Notes: generated by a model not told the origin, from the letters alone. DNA of 64,000 bases from Epiperipatus broadwayi (GCA_028023455.1 JAQFVV010006273.1:186001-250000); one strand, 5' to 3'. Numbered from the stretch's first letter, positions 25,740 through 37,744 are shown. Program-made: numbers and translations.

Positions 25740-27130
25740 TTTGTTTTGTTTTTTAAAGTAACCTTTATTAGTTAAAAGATTATAAAAAAATGTCGGGTAG
25801 ACTTAATCGTGGAGGATTACAAAGTGTTCAATGTTACAAGGTAAAACAATTATTGACCAGGTTTACAAAGTACATACACTCGATAACAAATATATCCGTA
25901 AAAGGGTTATATAATTTTGTTTAATGGGTATCTATACATAGATGAGCACAGATCTGCACTGCCCAAAAACAATCCATCAAGGGCATGCAGCAGCCCATCA
26001 GAGTGGAAAAGGTGCTGAAAACTTTGACCCTGTACCCTCCCAGCAGGTTTTCCGGATAGCGGCAATAATTGTCAATAGCCCGCATCCATAAACCAGACCC
26101 CTAACGACTGCCATCATCAACCCCTGTGGAAGAAATGAGGAGAGCAAACTGTGCTGGCAAATGTTACAACAAAACTCTATTCTTGTTACAAAGATATTTC
26201 CAGCTGGAGTGTCTAGCATCCAGCGTGTCAAATGAATTTGTCTGTGGTTATGATATTGATAAAAGAATTGTTCGCATTTATTGTCTTGAAATTTTACAAC
26301 ACTGGCATAGAATGTTTTGTTTTGCTTTCATCATTCAGATCTTGTTTTTTCATAGGATTTATTTATTTCACAGTTTTAGACTCGGGTGTATTAAAAGAAA
26401 AAATTGCTTGTCATTTTTTCCTTGAAAAGCAGTGTATCCAACATTTTTGTTGCTTGTGCCAATAATTTGTAATAAGTTAGGAAATTCAGCTACCCCTTCC
26501 TCATTTATTGCTTCATTGAAATTCATGAAAGAGTTATCATTATATAGAAAAGTGTTGCTTGTTGAAAGATTATTTGTCTAAGAAATTTTTTGCTTGGCTG
26601 ATTTTAAGTTATTAATCGATTTTTTGTGATTAATTGAAGCCTTCTTGGGACTTTCTATGTCTTTAACGTTACAAACAGCACTTTTTTCAAAAACGCGATA
26701 GTTTGATTTTCTAACGATCTCATTTGACTGATTATTATCTCCAGAAATTGTCTAAATTTTTTGATAGACTTTGTTATGTGTTTTTCTTCATTATTGTTAG
26801 AGTTTTCATTGAGAGAATAATTTAGAGAGTTCTTTTTATCTTTTTTTCCGTTGATTTGCTTTGTCATACCTGATTTTTCTTTGGCATCCATGTTTCTTCC
26901 ACAGCATTCTTTGTCTGAAGATGATTTCTTTTGTAACTCTGGTTCAGATTCTCTATCTGAGTCCATCTTTTGGTAAACTATTTAAAGTTAACAAAAAAAG
27001 TAAAAACGTTTTGGTTTTAAAAAGAAAAGAGTACAAACTCTTGACAGAGAAACACCAAAACTTAGAGCCAGAGAGAGCAAAACTGGAAAGTCTTGCGCCC
27101 TATTTGACGCGTCAATTTTAAATCTTGACG
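25740..27130 (-). pseudogene. Decayed retroposed ORF with A-rich 3' end
   Basis: Read on the minus strand, the segment starts CpG-rich with an ATGGCGTCA near 27134, then a 103-codon frame from 26966 (MDSDRESEPELQKKSSSDKE, Lys/Asn/Glu-rich). After a frameshift near 26750 it continues as NNQSNEIVRKSNYRV, SPKKASINHKKSINN, EFPNLLQIIGTS and NDKQFFLLIHPSL, with a few stops. A further open stretch (TFYASVVKFQDNK to SGSKFSAPFPL-like, 25998-26330) follows. It ends with AATAAA about 15 bp before an A-rich tail at 25733-25760, right where LINE copy 2 begins. This is the structure of a reverse-transcribed mRNA or of another LINE's ORF1. I do not recognise the protein. Confidence 0.5.
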
Positions 27131-27344
27131 CCATGTTTATCTTTTGATGTTGATTAAATATAATTTTAAAAAACGATGAATTTCTTACCTTTTTTATTTT
27201 AAAAGCACTTCAAAAACATTTACGATTGTTATCTAGATTGAGGAAACTTTTTACTTTAAAGATTTAGTTGAATTCCTTTTGTCTTTCAAAACTTTTAGGT
27301 AACAACGTTAATCGGGATGTTCCATTTTTTAGATAGCAGGACCG

Positions 27345-27348
27345 CAGA

Positions 27349-27415
<67 letters not shown>

Positions 27416-27530
27416 GTTGTTGTTGTTGTTGTTGTTGTGTTTTTTCATGTGTCAAAGCATCAGCTGGGAAGCAAACCCAGAACAACTGTTTGTAAGCTGC
27501 TGTGCTGACCACTCGACCACCAATGCTTAA
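27345..27530 (-). mobile_element. SINE family A, tRNA head with (AAC)n(AAT)n tail
   Basis: On the minus strand: a 73-nt tRNA-like head beginning aagcattggtggtcgagtgg with an A box (tggtcgagtggtcagc) and a B box (gggtttgcttccc). The seven-base ends aagcatt and gatgctt can pair like an acceptor stem. Then follow tgacacatgaaaaaac, an AAC array and an AAT array. The head and the tgacacat-aaaaaa joint match the element at 63143-63234, defining a family. Such SINEs are transcribed by RNA polymerase III and moved by LINE enzymes. The AAT-type tail is the same kind as on the LINEs at 15-25 kb, a plausible partner. Confidence 0.7.
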
Positions 27531-27533
27531 CTA

Positions 27534-27625
27534 TTATTATTATTATTGTTGTTGTTGTTGGTGGTGTTATTGTTATTGTTGTTGTTATTATTTGTGTTGT
27601 TGTGATTATTATTTTTAATTAGTTA
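27534..27625. repeat. ATT/GTT microsatellite
   Basis: Mixed ATT and GTT repeats, with a GGT pair, directly upstream (in sense) of the SINE at 27345-27530. It may be the tail of an older element into which the SINE inserted. Confidence 0.8.
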
Positions 27626-27639
27626 ATTACACATTGTAT

Positions 27640-28430
27640 CAATAACTCCAAACAAAAGAGACTTGTAAGAGGATTATACCAAATTCTAGAATTAATTGCA
27701 AAAACAAAACATTAAAAATTAGATACAAATTAGGCTTGCGCAAAATGTACAATATAATAGATTTACAAATATTAATACAAAATCTTTATAAACAACAAAA
27801 AAGCCTTAAATAAAAATAGTTAAGTACAATGTAATAACCAGAATTGCAAACCTTTTTTAAAATTTAGATGAGATATGGGTAAAACATAATAAATAGACAG
27901 TAACTGATGAATTAACCAATCTCATCTCACTGTGAACTGTTATCAACTACATTCTAAATTACAATCTGGTGATATCACCTGAATACTTTTGCCTAAACAA
28001 CTATTTACAATGAAATGTTTACAACATAAAAAGAAATGATAACAATATTACCGTATAGAGTCTAAAAATAAAGCACACACAATAATTATTTTAGATATGC
28101 CCAAAAGGCAATATAAGTTTATCCAAAATAATATGTTACAGAGTGAGACTAGAATGAAAATAATATAATTATCTCAAATAGAAATATTATAGAACAATAA
28201 TACACTTTGATGGCAAAAAATATCAATAGGCAACAAAGGTAGGCAAGAATTTTATTAAATATTAAACACAAATCAGTATGATATAACCAAAAACATATAA
28301 ATGCAATACGCCTTGATTACACTCACCATTCATAGATTAGAAAAATAATCTTTTTAATTTTTTTTTTCATTTACATTTTAATTTTTTTTTAAAGGGAGAA
28401 ATATTAGTTAATCATACTAACAATTTAATT
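27640..28430. other. Unassigned A-rich stretch
   Basis: A-rich DNA without an open frame. It precedes the LINE relic at 28440 and may include its decayed upstream part; I cannot align it confidently. Confidence 0.35.
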
Positions 28431-28439
28431 TGTTTTTTT

Positions 28440-28960
28440 CCCCTAACAATTAATCCTAAAAGTAAAGTAAACTTGATCATTACAAGAGATTTAAATGTAA
28501 GAAAAAAAACGTAACAATTGAAAAAGTGGCATTAAGTAACACCGTCACATATCTTAGAAATCCTTAAGGCAAAAATAACAACATATCCATGAAAAAAGCA
28601 TATTTATCACTATATGCAAAAGTAATATTGTGTAACACTAGGATAAGTTATTACTCTCCCATTATAATATTTCCAAAGACTTTAATATCTATATTTATAC
28701 CCTTTGTGGGAAGATATTAGGCAAAGAAACCATAGCAATTTTAATTAAATACTTACAATTGCCATTATCATTTACAATATTCATATCTTCAAAATATAAG
28801 AAAATTATAAACATCCTATCATCATGTTCCAATATATATCCAATGACAATGCATGGTATAAAAATCACACCAATTATTCAACCATCATCTATCAAAAGTT
28901 ACTAGTAGAGACTATTAAATCCTTTTCTTAATATAAATAAACTACTTATTTAACCATAAA
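28440..28960 (+). pseudogene. Third, heavily decayed copy of the LINE ORF2
   Basis: Blocks align in order with the plus-strand LINE at about 18890-19200: aaagcatatttatcactata against aaggcatatctttcactata, a catagcaatttt block against cagtagcaatttcc, then a block around aatataagaaa. Broken translation gives KAYLSLYAKV, like KAYLSLYSKV of copy 1 and KAYLSIYAKT of copy 2. Stops are frequent. Only the region after the polymerase motifs survives. No boundary or tail is clear. Confidence 0.55.
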
Positions 28961-29010
28961 GTTACAAATATATCACATAATCACCATTTCTTATGTTTTC
29001 TCAAGCTGTT

Positions 29011-29360
29011 AAAAACAGAAGCAAAACTCTCCATACAATAATGCCACTCAGAGCAAGCATGGGTAATCAATAGATTCAAAAAGGTTTGTTGCACAAAATA
29101 TCTATATAATGCCTACTCATCCAATATCCCCAGACTATTTTCTAGCTTGTGGTTTTCATTAGTGAGGAGCCTTGGATCTGAGAGCACTGTACCTATACTG
29201 CAAGTAGATATTAGGTGCAGTGCTCTCAGATCCAAGGTTCAACACTGATGAAAACTACAAGCTAAAAAATAGTCTAGGAATATTAGATGAATAGGCATTC
29301 ATTGATTACTCTGGCTTGCACTGGAATGGCATTACTGTATGGAGAGTTTTGCCTCTGTTA
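29011..29360. mobile_element. Hammerhead-family retroelement, palindromic copy 3
   Basis: Two units face each other: the minus unit runs from about 29180 down to 29011 and the plus unit from about 29215 to 29360, joined by a roughly 35-bp centre. Each carries a decayed ribozyme. The minus one (29119-29177) has CTAATGA for CTGANGA. The plus one (29230-29288) keeps CTGATGA but has AAAA where GAAA is required. The outer ends carry the family signature agcaaaactctccataca and its complement. The single tail ending in gatcatgtgatg is absent. No target-site duplication beyond a possible ctgtta. Confidence 0.7.
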
Positions 29361-30062
29361 GTTACACATATTGGAAAGCATTTAAACTTGCCTATACAAA
29401 TTTTAAATTTAAAACAAACACAGTATTTTCAATTAATAATAAACAACTATGTAGAAAAATATCAACATGGTCATGGAAGAAAAATATTTTGATTTTTTAA
29501 AGTTAAAATAAAACTCAGATTCTTCTAACTTAGGATTTTTAAAATAAAAAGATATTACCAAAATATAAATAACTCATACTCAATATGTCATTGAGAATTA
29601 GAAATGATACATCATTTCTTTTTCATTCATCAAGGCCTTGAAAATTTCAGATATCATGACACAAAAAAACACAATAATCAAACAACTACTCAAATATATA
29701 AAAAAGATATTTTCTCCAAAATTTGAACCAGTATTTTTAGATGATGTGTCTTCTGGTACACTGGATATAATTTTAGTATAAATAACAATATTATAAGACA
29801 TAAAAATGCAACAATAAGTAAGTTAACAAACAACCAACAAAGAGATAAATAAATAACAGCACAAAATTACATATTAACACAAAATCCTTTATACAACTTC
29901 ATTCAAATTTTTGACATGGTATATGCTAGGAAACATAGAAAAATAATAATAGTGTAAATTCATCCCAATTAAATGTGCAACAAAAATTTTTGTAACTATA
30001 TAGAACTATCTTTGTCTCAAGATATATAAACAATTCTATAACCAATTACACAATTAATAAAT

Positions 30063-30073
30063 ATATTTTGAAA

Positions 30074-30112
<39 letters not shown>

Positions 30113-30145
30113 TATTATTATTATTATTATTATTATTACTACATA
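30063..30145. repeat. Palindromic (AAT)n(ATT)n microsatellite
   Basis: About 35 bases of AAT repeats switch to ATT repeats at the centre, forming a perfect hairpin. The same AAT-to-ATT switch marks the junction of the two converging LINE tails at 20180, so this may be a relic of a similar tail-to-tail event. Confidence 0.85.
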
Positions 30146-30257
30146 TCCTAACTAAATTAATTGTAAATTTTAAAAATAATACCTTAAACACCCACATATA
30201 TATTTATAAAAAGAACTATTAATTATAATCGATGCAAGACGTTATAAAATAAATGCT

Positions 30258-30435
30258 TATTCGTATATTATTATTATTATTATTCCTAGAATCATTACTA
30301 CCATTATTATCTCTACTATTATTACCATTACCACTATCATTATCACCATTACCACCATTATTATTACCATTATCATTATTACCACTACTATCACTATTAA
30401 TAGTAGTAGTAGTAATAATAATAGTAGTAATATAA
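30258..30435. repeat. Interrupted trinucleotide microsatellite
   Basis: ATT, ACC, ATC, ACT and then TAG/TAA triplets in loose phase. The apparent Leu-rich peptide here is a by-product of the repeat. Confidence 0.8.
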
Positions 30436-30763
30436 TATTGTTAATTTACTTTTTAAACAGACAATATATATAAAACAAAGTAGAATAACTCCAAACAATT
30501 ATTACTTAAAATATATTTTTAAAAATCCTTAAAAATATTTAATACTTAGGAAAAATATTTAATACTTTAGCAATTCAAAATATTCTTGATCATATTATAA
30601 CTGCTTTAATTACAAATTAGTACCATATTTGAAATCATCATAGATGAAGATTAGACTGATAGACCATAACATCCATTTTTATGATTTAGAATTCAAATCT
30701 ACATAAAACTTACATTTTTTCAGGTTAAATTATAATGATCCACTTACTGATCAATAAATAGTC

Positions 30764-30815
30764 ACTAATTATTATTATTTAGATGCAGAACCCAAAGTTC
30801 TAACCATTAGCTGCA
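30764..30815 (-). mobile_element. Possible truncated SINE family A
   Basis: On the minus strand atgcagctaatggttagaac resembles the A-box part of the SINE at 63143-63234 (gtggcctaatggttagc). It is followed by gggttctgcatct and a short AAT run like the SINE tail. The middle of the tRNA head would be deleted. Tentative. Confidence 0.25.
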
Positions 30816-30869
30816 TGAATAATGTCATACTCTTCATTACTTTTTTTGTAATGAGGCTATGGTGAAGCC

Positions 30870-33000
30870 ATTGCCCTTCAACAAATATTTATAGCCTTCT
30901 ATATGTTATCTGCTCACTCTTATTGTTATTGCTCACCACTTTGAACTATAATTACATTTAAAATGTATAAAGTTTAATCTTGTGTAAAGTATTTTGAATG
31001 AATCACAATAAAATGGAAAATGTCTGTAAATATTGCAATTATTAATATTTTACTATAAATTTCTGCCTGATATGTTAAACAATAAAAATACTTTTTGTGA
31101 AACATATAAATACATATAAAACTTTGATCACAAACAATAAATCAAATAAAAACTTATATACAAATTATATATTATAAAGCTTTCAGATATTCTGAAATTA
31201 ACAGATAAGCCAATTACATTAAAACTATAAACATTTTTTAAAATTTTTATATCAAATATTGCTTTTGAGATTTGTGTTCTGAAATTGAATAATAAATGTA
31301 TATAAGCTTTATTGATGATATTTTAAATACTGAAATGTTATTCTAAAATTATAAATATTACTAATATAAAGTCTAAAGATAACATTATCATATAAATCCC
31401 AACATAAGATGTTAGAATTAATAGTACAATTAGAGAGATGAATGGTGATGCAAACTTTCATTAAATATATATTTTTTAAATAAAAGCTGTATTGAATTAT
31501 GTATTTACATAAAAATATTATATAAAGAGAATATTTATAAAGAAACATTTTAGATAAATATTTATCTAACCTTTGCTCTCATTTTTATGCTGTATCAGAT
31601 TATAAACAATACTTTGATTTTTTTGTTGGTTTTTTTCAGGAATTATTATATTTTGCATGATTTTTACCTTTATGCTTGAATTATTAACATAGTTTATAGT
31701 TTGTAAAATATGAATATCTATATTTTTTATTATTCTTGCAAATACTGAATGGCCTTTTGATAGTTTAAAATGAGCAGATCTTTACTCTAATGCCATCTAA
31801 AACATCACTTCTTGAAACCTCTACTATTTAATGTTGTTAGAATATTAAACTTTTTATTTTAAAAAAATTAAATGTATGTCCCACAAATCATGTTGTGCAC
31901 AAAGCATGAATCAGTTTTCCTGCATGATGTAGAATGTATGATTTAAAGATTTTGTTTATATAATGCTTGACATAATTATTAGATTTCTTTTTTTTTTTTT
32001 TAATTTTAAAAAACTTGTACTATGATCTCATCAACAGTATGACATAAACCATATGTAAGGTTCTGTTTTAGGCTAAATCATTGGTTTAAGTAAGATTTGT
32101 ATTTTGAATTTTAGATACAACTATCATATATTTATGTTTTGTACAGATTTTAATGCTTTCTTAACCTATAATATGCTTACCACTGATGGTATATGATAGA
32201 TTTACAAATAGTATGCAGAAGACAAACTATTTTTAAAAATTATATTTAAATAATTTATTCAAAGAATGCAAAACTGGTATAAACTATTTTTAATTGTCTA
32301 CCTATATTTTTTTTTGATGCCAAATTATTTTTTAGGATATGATAGTGCAGAGAAATTTTGATATGCTCTAGGTAGTGCACGGAACACAAAATGTTGAATG
32401 CCATTACTTTACAGACTTTATCTTGCCCCATTTTCATTTCTTTATATTTTATAAATTATATTAACTATTTAAACATCTGGTATTATTCCCAAAAAATGCT
32501 AAATTTTGTTATCAATATAAATGTTTATATATATCAGACTCTTCTTTCTTTATTCGCAAAAGAAAATAATATATTCATTCTATATATGTATGTGTGTGTG
32601 TTTGCAAAAATATATACTAAAGATGGCCTATGCATAAAAGATCAGAACTGAGAGATTAAATAAAAAGTAGAAAAATTGTGCACTTTAGAGTATATTTTAA
32701 TTATGTAATTGAAAAAATATACTTATAAAAATAATATAATAAAACAACCATATACATATGTGGGGAATGCTGGTTATTCAGAGCATATATGGAAGATTAG
32801 TTGCCTTCCATATATATATATGGAAGATTAGTTGCCTTCCATATATATATATGTCCATTAATTAAAAAATTATTGCACCTCCTTCAAGTAGAGTTTTATT
32901 TTTTATTAAAGGAAAAAAAAGAAAACTATATCTAAACATAAATAAAACTTAAGCAAGCATATATATTAAATCTATTATCATAATGCCATTTTATATGAAC
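30870..33000. other. Gene-free stretch
   Basis: No gene seen. It contains a 38-bp tandem duplication at 32785-32861 and several short homopolymer runs. Confidence 0.5.
32785..32861. repeat. Two-copy 38-bp tandem repeat, self-complementary
   Basis: The unit tatatatggaagattagttg plus ccttccatatata occurs twice. Each unit is also an inverted repeat (atatatggaag / cttccatatat), so each can fold into a hairpin. Confidence 0.85.
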
Positions 33001-33019
33001 CAAATAATTAATGAAAAAC

Positions 33020-35060
33020 TAATAATTATTTTTTTTAACTTCTTAATGTATACATCACTTTTTTTATTATTTTGGGCTGCCTAATAATATGGGTGCTCTT
33101 GATGTTTATGTAATGTAGAAAGTTATTTATGCATTCATAAATAACGTTAAGTTAACTATAAATCTCCATTGACTTTATTGTACTACAAAAGAAATATAAC
33201 TTTAGGTGAAAGTTTATGATGATAGTATTGTGCTTATAATTATATGTATTAATATTAATTTTTAAATTTTTTTTTTAAATCAAACTTTATTTAAATTTTC
33301 AAATGCATTCAACCATTAGTAATATCACACAGATTAGTAGATAATATGTTTTGAGTAATATTGTTCTCTTTTCTTGTTTAGGCACTGTAGGCCTAAACAG
33401 TGATAGTACTAATATGAAAATGAACTTTGGACATTTTTATTTATAAAAATTGCATTTATGAAGTTGGTTAGAGTGTTGCCTTAAATTCAATATTCACAAA
33501 TCTAAAGTTCCAGATTTAATTCCTTTTGATAGGCCATCAACATCTGAAGAAGTGAGTAGAATAATATCACTTGAAATAGTTGAATGTGTTTAAAAATTTT
33601 GAATAGAGTTTGGTTTTTCTTAAAAACATTGAACAATTAATATTAGATGATGGAAATAATTCAAAATATAATTAATTACAATAACATTAATTTTAACTTT
33701 TTTTAATGCAATAGATTGTAGAAATCACTTATTTAAAAAAATGTTTCATTACTTTTTAGACAATATTTATTCCCTCTCCCTCCTTAAAAATTATTATAAA
33801 AGTATTAAGTCAAAATTTTTACATATCTAATTAGCTAAAGAATCAGTGGTTATAATTGGTTAATGTATCAGAAATGTTCTAGAGAAAGTATATGGTTATT
33901 TTTGTTATTTATATATATATATGGTAAAAAAAAAAAGTTTTCTGATGATAATTTTTATGCACAGGAAGTTATGCTGAAGATGTGAACAAGGGTGGATAAA
34001 AAGGGGATTAAATTTAGTGAGGAAAAATCAAAAGTAATGATGATAAATGCTGGGTAAAGAGAAAATAAAATTTTTTTATTGGGGGACATAAAGTTAAAAT
34101 GTAACTTTAAGCTAACTTTTACTTAAAATTCATTTTTTAACTTTGGAAATGACACAATTTTATAATAGTAGTAGTAATATTCAAAATACATTACTCATTT
34201 AGAAAAAAAGTCAAGCAAAGGAATTTTACTCTCATAAAAAAATAATCCCACCATATTTTAATAAAAGAAAGGGTGCACTTATAAGATTATCACATGTGGT
34301 ATAAATATCTCTATTGAAGATAAATTTATTAAAAGGAAATCTATAGATTCGGCATATAAGTGTATAATTGGACACTGAACTCCACTATAAATCTATTTAA
34401 AGACAAAAGAATATCTATATAATATGGTTATTTAGAAAGTAAACATATGTTGATTCCTTATGTTTGAAATAGAATGTTTAAGCTAGCCATTAACTAGTTT
34501 CCATTAAAAGTAAAACTGATATAAGACAGAAAAAGTTTACATTAGAGAAAAAAACAATGAAATTATAAAGATTTCCAATAGAATATTTAAAAATATATTT
34601 CAGCCTAAAACTTACAAAACTAAAACTAAAACTTACAAAACTAAAACTATGAATATAATTTTAATTAAATAGGTTTTCTACTTCAAATTATCTATATTTA
34701 AACCTTTTAATCCACTGAACATGTATAGAAATGCATTAGTTAATTAAAGAAGCATACCAAAAGTTGGAGCATTATATATTTCTTATATTCTATTTATCTA
34801 ATATATAACTGTATTTCTGTTTGCAATAATAGCAAAATGCATTAGAAAAAATATTATTGTTGATATTTTTTATTATTTGTATTTTTTTTAATAAAATAGA
34901 AAAGTTGAATGCATATATTGAATGTTAGATAAAATGAATATTAATTTAATTAATATCTCTTTAGGATAATAAATCATATGTATGCACAAACTATAATTTA
35001 TTTATTTATTCATGATAGAAAAGACATTTAGATTATGAATATTATTGACATTAGTTTCTG
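33020..35060. repeat. Segmental duplication, left copy
   Basis: Blocks here recur in the same order at 40355-44720: a ttatttatgcat block (33120 / 40420), tttcattacttttt and the following text (33740 / 40530), taattagctaaagaat-type (33825 / 40615), aattttactctcat (34222 / 41157), tttgaaatagaatgtt (34465 / 44175), atttcagc (34598 / 44320) and aatatataactgtattt-type (34800 / 44507). The two copies are diverged, so the event is old. The copies differ by about 2.8 kb present only on the right between 41190 and 44140. Confidence 0.5.
33455..33600 (+). mobile_element. Possible tRNA-derived SINE, family C
   Basis: A tRNA-type A box (gaagttggttagagtg) and, about 45 bases later, a degenerate B box (ccagatttaattcc) followed by ttttga are spaced as in a tRNA. 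The 3' body (around 33570-33660) shares a block with a repeat near 4150-4330. No tail or duplication is visible. Confidence 0.4.
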
Positions 35061-35064
35061 TTAT

Positions 35065-36385
35065 TTAAAATTTGAATAAAATTGTTATTTTATACTGTAG
35101 TTATGGGGTTATTGCCATCACATATAGATATTAATTATTATACTTTTTAATCAATAGTAATAGATGTCCGTTAAAGGAATATGCATTTAAAAATAGATTT
35201 ATGCTGAATTTCTTTTATATTAATGCTTTTACCATAAAAGTGCTTTATGTCCAAACTGTCAATCATTTATTAGCAGATCTTCCTTAGTAACTGAGAGTAT
35301 CAAAGATAGTTGTTAACTGAGAATGGCTTAGGATTATCATAATTTAGGCAATTTTATTTGTTTACACTTGGTCATAACATAATTAAAATTATATATGAGT
35401 TTCAGAATTAAATATATTGCAAGTGGAATTTAATGGAACCAGATAACTATAATATATGTTTAAATATTCATATTATTAATTGTATTTAAAAGAATTGATT
35501 AAAAAAAGGAATGAACTTGTATTTAATTCTCAAATGTGTAGATATTAAACTTTATTCAAGATGCATGTATCTTGTCTGTTTTTGGATGAATTTTTATTAG
35601 ACTCCTTATGATCTGCCATCCAAAATACATTCTTTCTTTCTCACATTTTTTAAATATAGTTGTTATATCCATAGATTGCTATATTGTTATTATTAATTAA
35701 TCTTAAAGAACTTACAGAGTTTATTTAATATTATGTGCTACTTGATTATTTATTTGACTGTGGGTTTAGTTTGATGTTAAGCCTAGAGTCATTTGTTTTG
35801 GTATTTTGGTTAGAAGTATTGATTATATGAATATGCTTACTTAAAATTGTTCCAGTAATTTGATTTGCTTTCCTGAACAGGGAAGTGATTAAATCATCTT
35901 ACATTAAAACAGGATGTGATTAACTTATTTTATGTTAGGCCAGGACCCAAATAAGGTTACCTAATTCTTGCATAGGAATACAATTTAAAAAAATTAGCTT
36001 TAGAGTAAAATAAGTTTTATTAACCAAAAGATATTGATTATAAAAGCACAAATCCAAGTAAATACGATGAAATTATTTATATTAAAAGAAGTATATATTT
36101 TACATTTAAGGTAGTATAAGAATCAAATGGGTATGATTGGTACTTGGAACTCTTCATGCATTTTATTAGTGAAAAATTCAATAAAACAATATTTTGATTC
36201 ATAGTTTTTTGTTTTTTTTTGTCTCATGTTGAAAAATGAATATCTTTGAGGGAAACAATAACTCCATTTATAGATATTAAAGAAATTAATAAAAGCAATG
36301 TGTGTATAAAAAGAATATGAAAGAAAATATAAATTAGTGTTATGGAAAATTTAAAAAGAAGTATGAAACAGAGTCAAAGAAATAT
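35065..36385. other. Gene-free stretch
   Basis: No coding potential or assignable repeat seen. Confidence 0.45.
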
Positions 36386-36452
36386 CCAATTGAAATAAAT
36401 AAATAATCAATCAAACAAGATTGAAATAAACAACTATTAATAATTATATTTA

Positions 36453-36507
36453 AATATTTATCAAACCGGCTTTCATCTCCATTGAGACCTTCTCAAGATA
36501 CTATATT
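36453..36507 (-). ncRNA. Hammerhead-like RNA fold at Penelope-like 3' end (non-canonical core)
   Basis: On the minus strand: outer stem I AATAT (36507-36503) with ATATT (36457-36453), internal loop AG / A, inner stem I TATC with GATA, then UUGAGAA (36496-36490) in the place of CUGANGA. Stem II is GTCTC / GAGAT with loop AATG, followed by GAAA (36474-36471) and a self-complementary stem III AGCCGGTT. The predicted scissile position follows T36463. The architecture is that of a type I hammerhead, but two core positions differ (C3 to U, G8 to A), which in known hammerheads abolishes or strongly lowers cleavage. Confidence 0.45.
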
Positions 36508-36761
36508 ATAGAATTCACATAAACAAATAATAATATTTACTCCATCTACTGGACATTATTTACATTATATTTCATTTTCTTTTTAAAACATCTCCATATA
36601 TTATAAATAAATAAATTTAACATATTATACATCTAAAAATTTTAACAATATTTCTCCCAAAAAAAATAATTAATAATAATAAAAATTAAATATATATTTT
36701 ACATTTTTTAAAAAATAAAAATAAATAAATAAATTGGTATTTACATATGTACAACCATTTC

Positions 36762-37127
36762 CTACACTTTCCAATTGTTTAATAAAGCCCATTTCCCACC
36801 TAATTTAGCTGGACCTTTTACTATATTTACACATTTGTCTAAGTTTTCTTGAATATATAATGTTTCATAATATATTTTCTTATGGTAATTCTTCATATCC
36901 TTAATAACACTTATATTTTCCTCACACTTCATTTTATTCCCTGTATCCAAATAATGCAAATATGGCCCTGATCTCATGTCTTTTCTATTAATTGCTCGAT
37001 CATGTTCTTTACCTCTCTCAGCTGCCGTTCTCCCTGTCTGTCCTATATATATTTTATTGCATTTTCCACAGCTAATTTTATATACTAGCCCCATCATACT
37101 ACTAACATCATTAAACTTTTTGCATTA
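36762..37127 (-). pseudogene. Penelope-like element, GIY-YIG endonuclease domain (left arm)
   Basis: The frame from 37097 reads GLVYKISCGKCNKIYIGQTGR, the GIY-YIG motif pair with a CGKC between them, then an Arg/His-containing AAERGKEHDRAI, the later YYETLYIQEN and the end GGKWALLNNWKV. In Penelope-like elements this domain nicks the target DNA and sits at the C-terminus after the reverse transcriptase. Here the fragment starts inside the protein, 30 nt before the domain (37127), so it lacks both reverse transcriptase and linker. The domain itself shows no stop. It differs from the right arm at only a few residues (T/M in GRTAA, N/H in TGNKM). Confidence 0.8.
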
Positions 37128-37209
37128 TGTAATATTATTTTTATATAAAAACAATAAACTAAACTCCACCTATACCCCATTCTCATTTCCCATCCCCCCA
37201 AAAAAATTC

Positions 37210-37744
37210 CATCCTGGAGGGAAAAGTAAATGAGAATAACAGGAATAGATATAGAGATAGTAAATGGATGTCTATTCCATATTCAGAAAAAGTATATAAA
37301 AGATTAATGAAAGATAAATTGCCAAATAATGTAAAAATAGCTTGGAACAATAATAAATCCTTGGGTAAATGGTTACATACTGCAAAAGAGTTAAATGATG
37401 TTAGTAGTATGATGGGGCTAGTATATAAAATTAGCTGTGGAAAATGCAATAAAATATATATAGGACAGACAGGGAGAATGGCAGCTGAGAGAGGTAAAGA
37501 ACATGATCGAGCAATTAATAGAAAAGACATGAGATCAGGGCCATATTTGCATTATTTGGATACAGGGCATAAAATGAAGTGTGAGGAAAATATAAGTGTT
37601 ATTATGTATGTGAAGAATTACCATAAGAGAATATATTATGAAACATTATATATTCAAGAAAACTTAAACAAATGTGTAAATATAGTAAAAGGTCCAGCTA
37701 AATTAGGTGGGAAATGGGATTTATTAAACAATTGGAAAGTGTAG
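37210..37744 (+). pseudogene. Penelope-like element, linker and GIY-YIG domain (right arm)
   Basis: The frame is open from about 37210 (NSILEGKVNENNR) though the first ATG is at 37268. It contains the linker typical of these proteins (IPYSEKVYKRLMK, NVKIAWNNNKSLGKW, then LVYKISC), with GLVY at residues 50-53, CGKC at 57-60 and YIGQTGR at 64-70 counted from that ATG. It ends in GGKWDLLNNWKV. Upstream, the match stops at a C-rich and A-rich junction (37193-37210), so the element is 5'-truncated and the reverse transcriptase is absent. The domain is intact, so a GIY-YIG protein could in principle be translated, but a promoter is not evident. Confidence 0.8.

Noticed and set aside
27317-27508. 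63-codon Ile/Val-rich frame
   Set aside because: Reads through an ATT/GTT array, the tail of a SINE.
30253-30435. 60-codon Leu-rich frame
   Set aside because: Product of an interrupted trinucleotide repeat.
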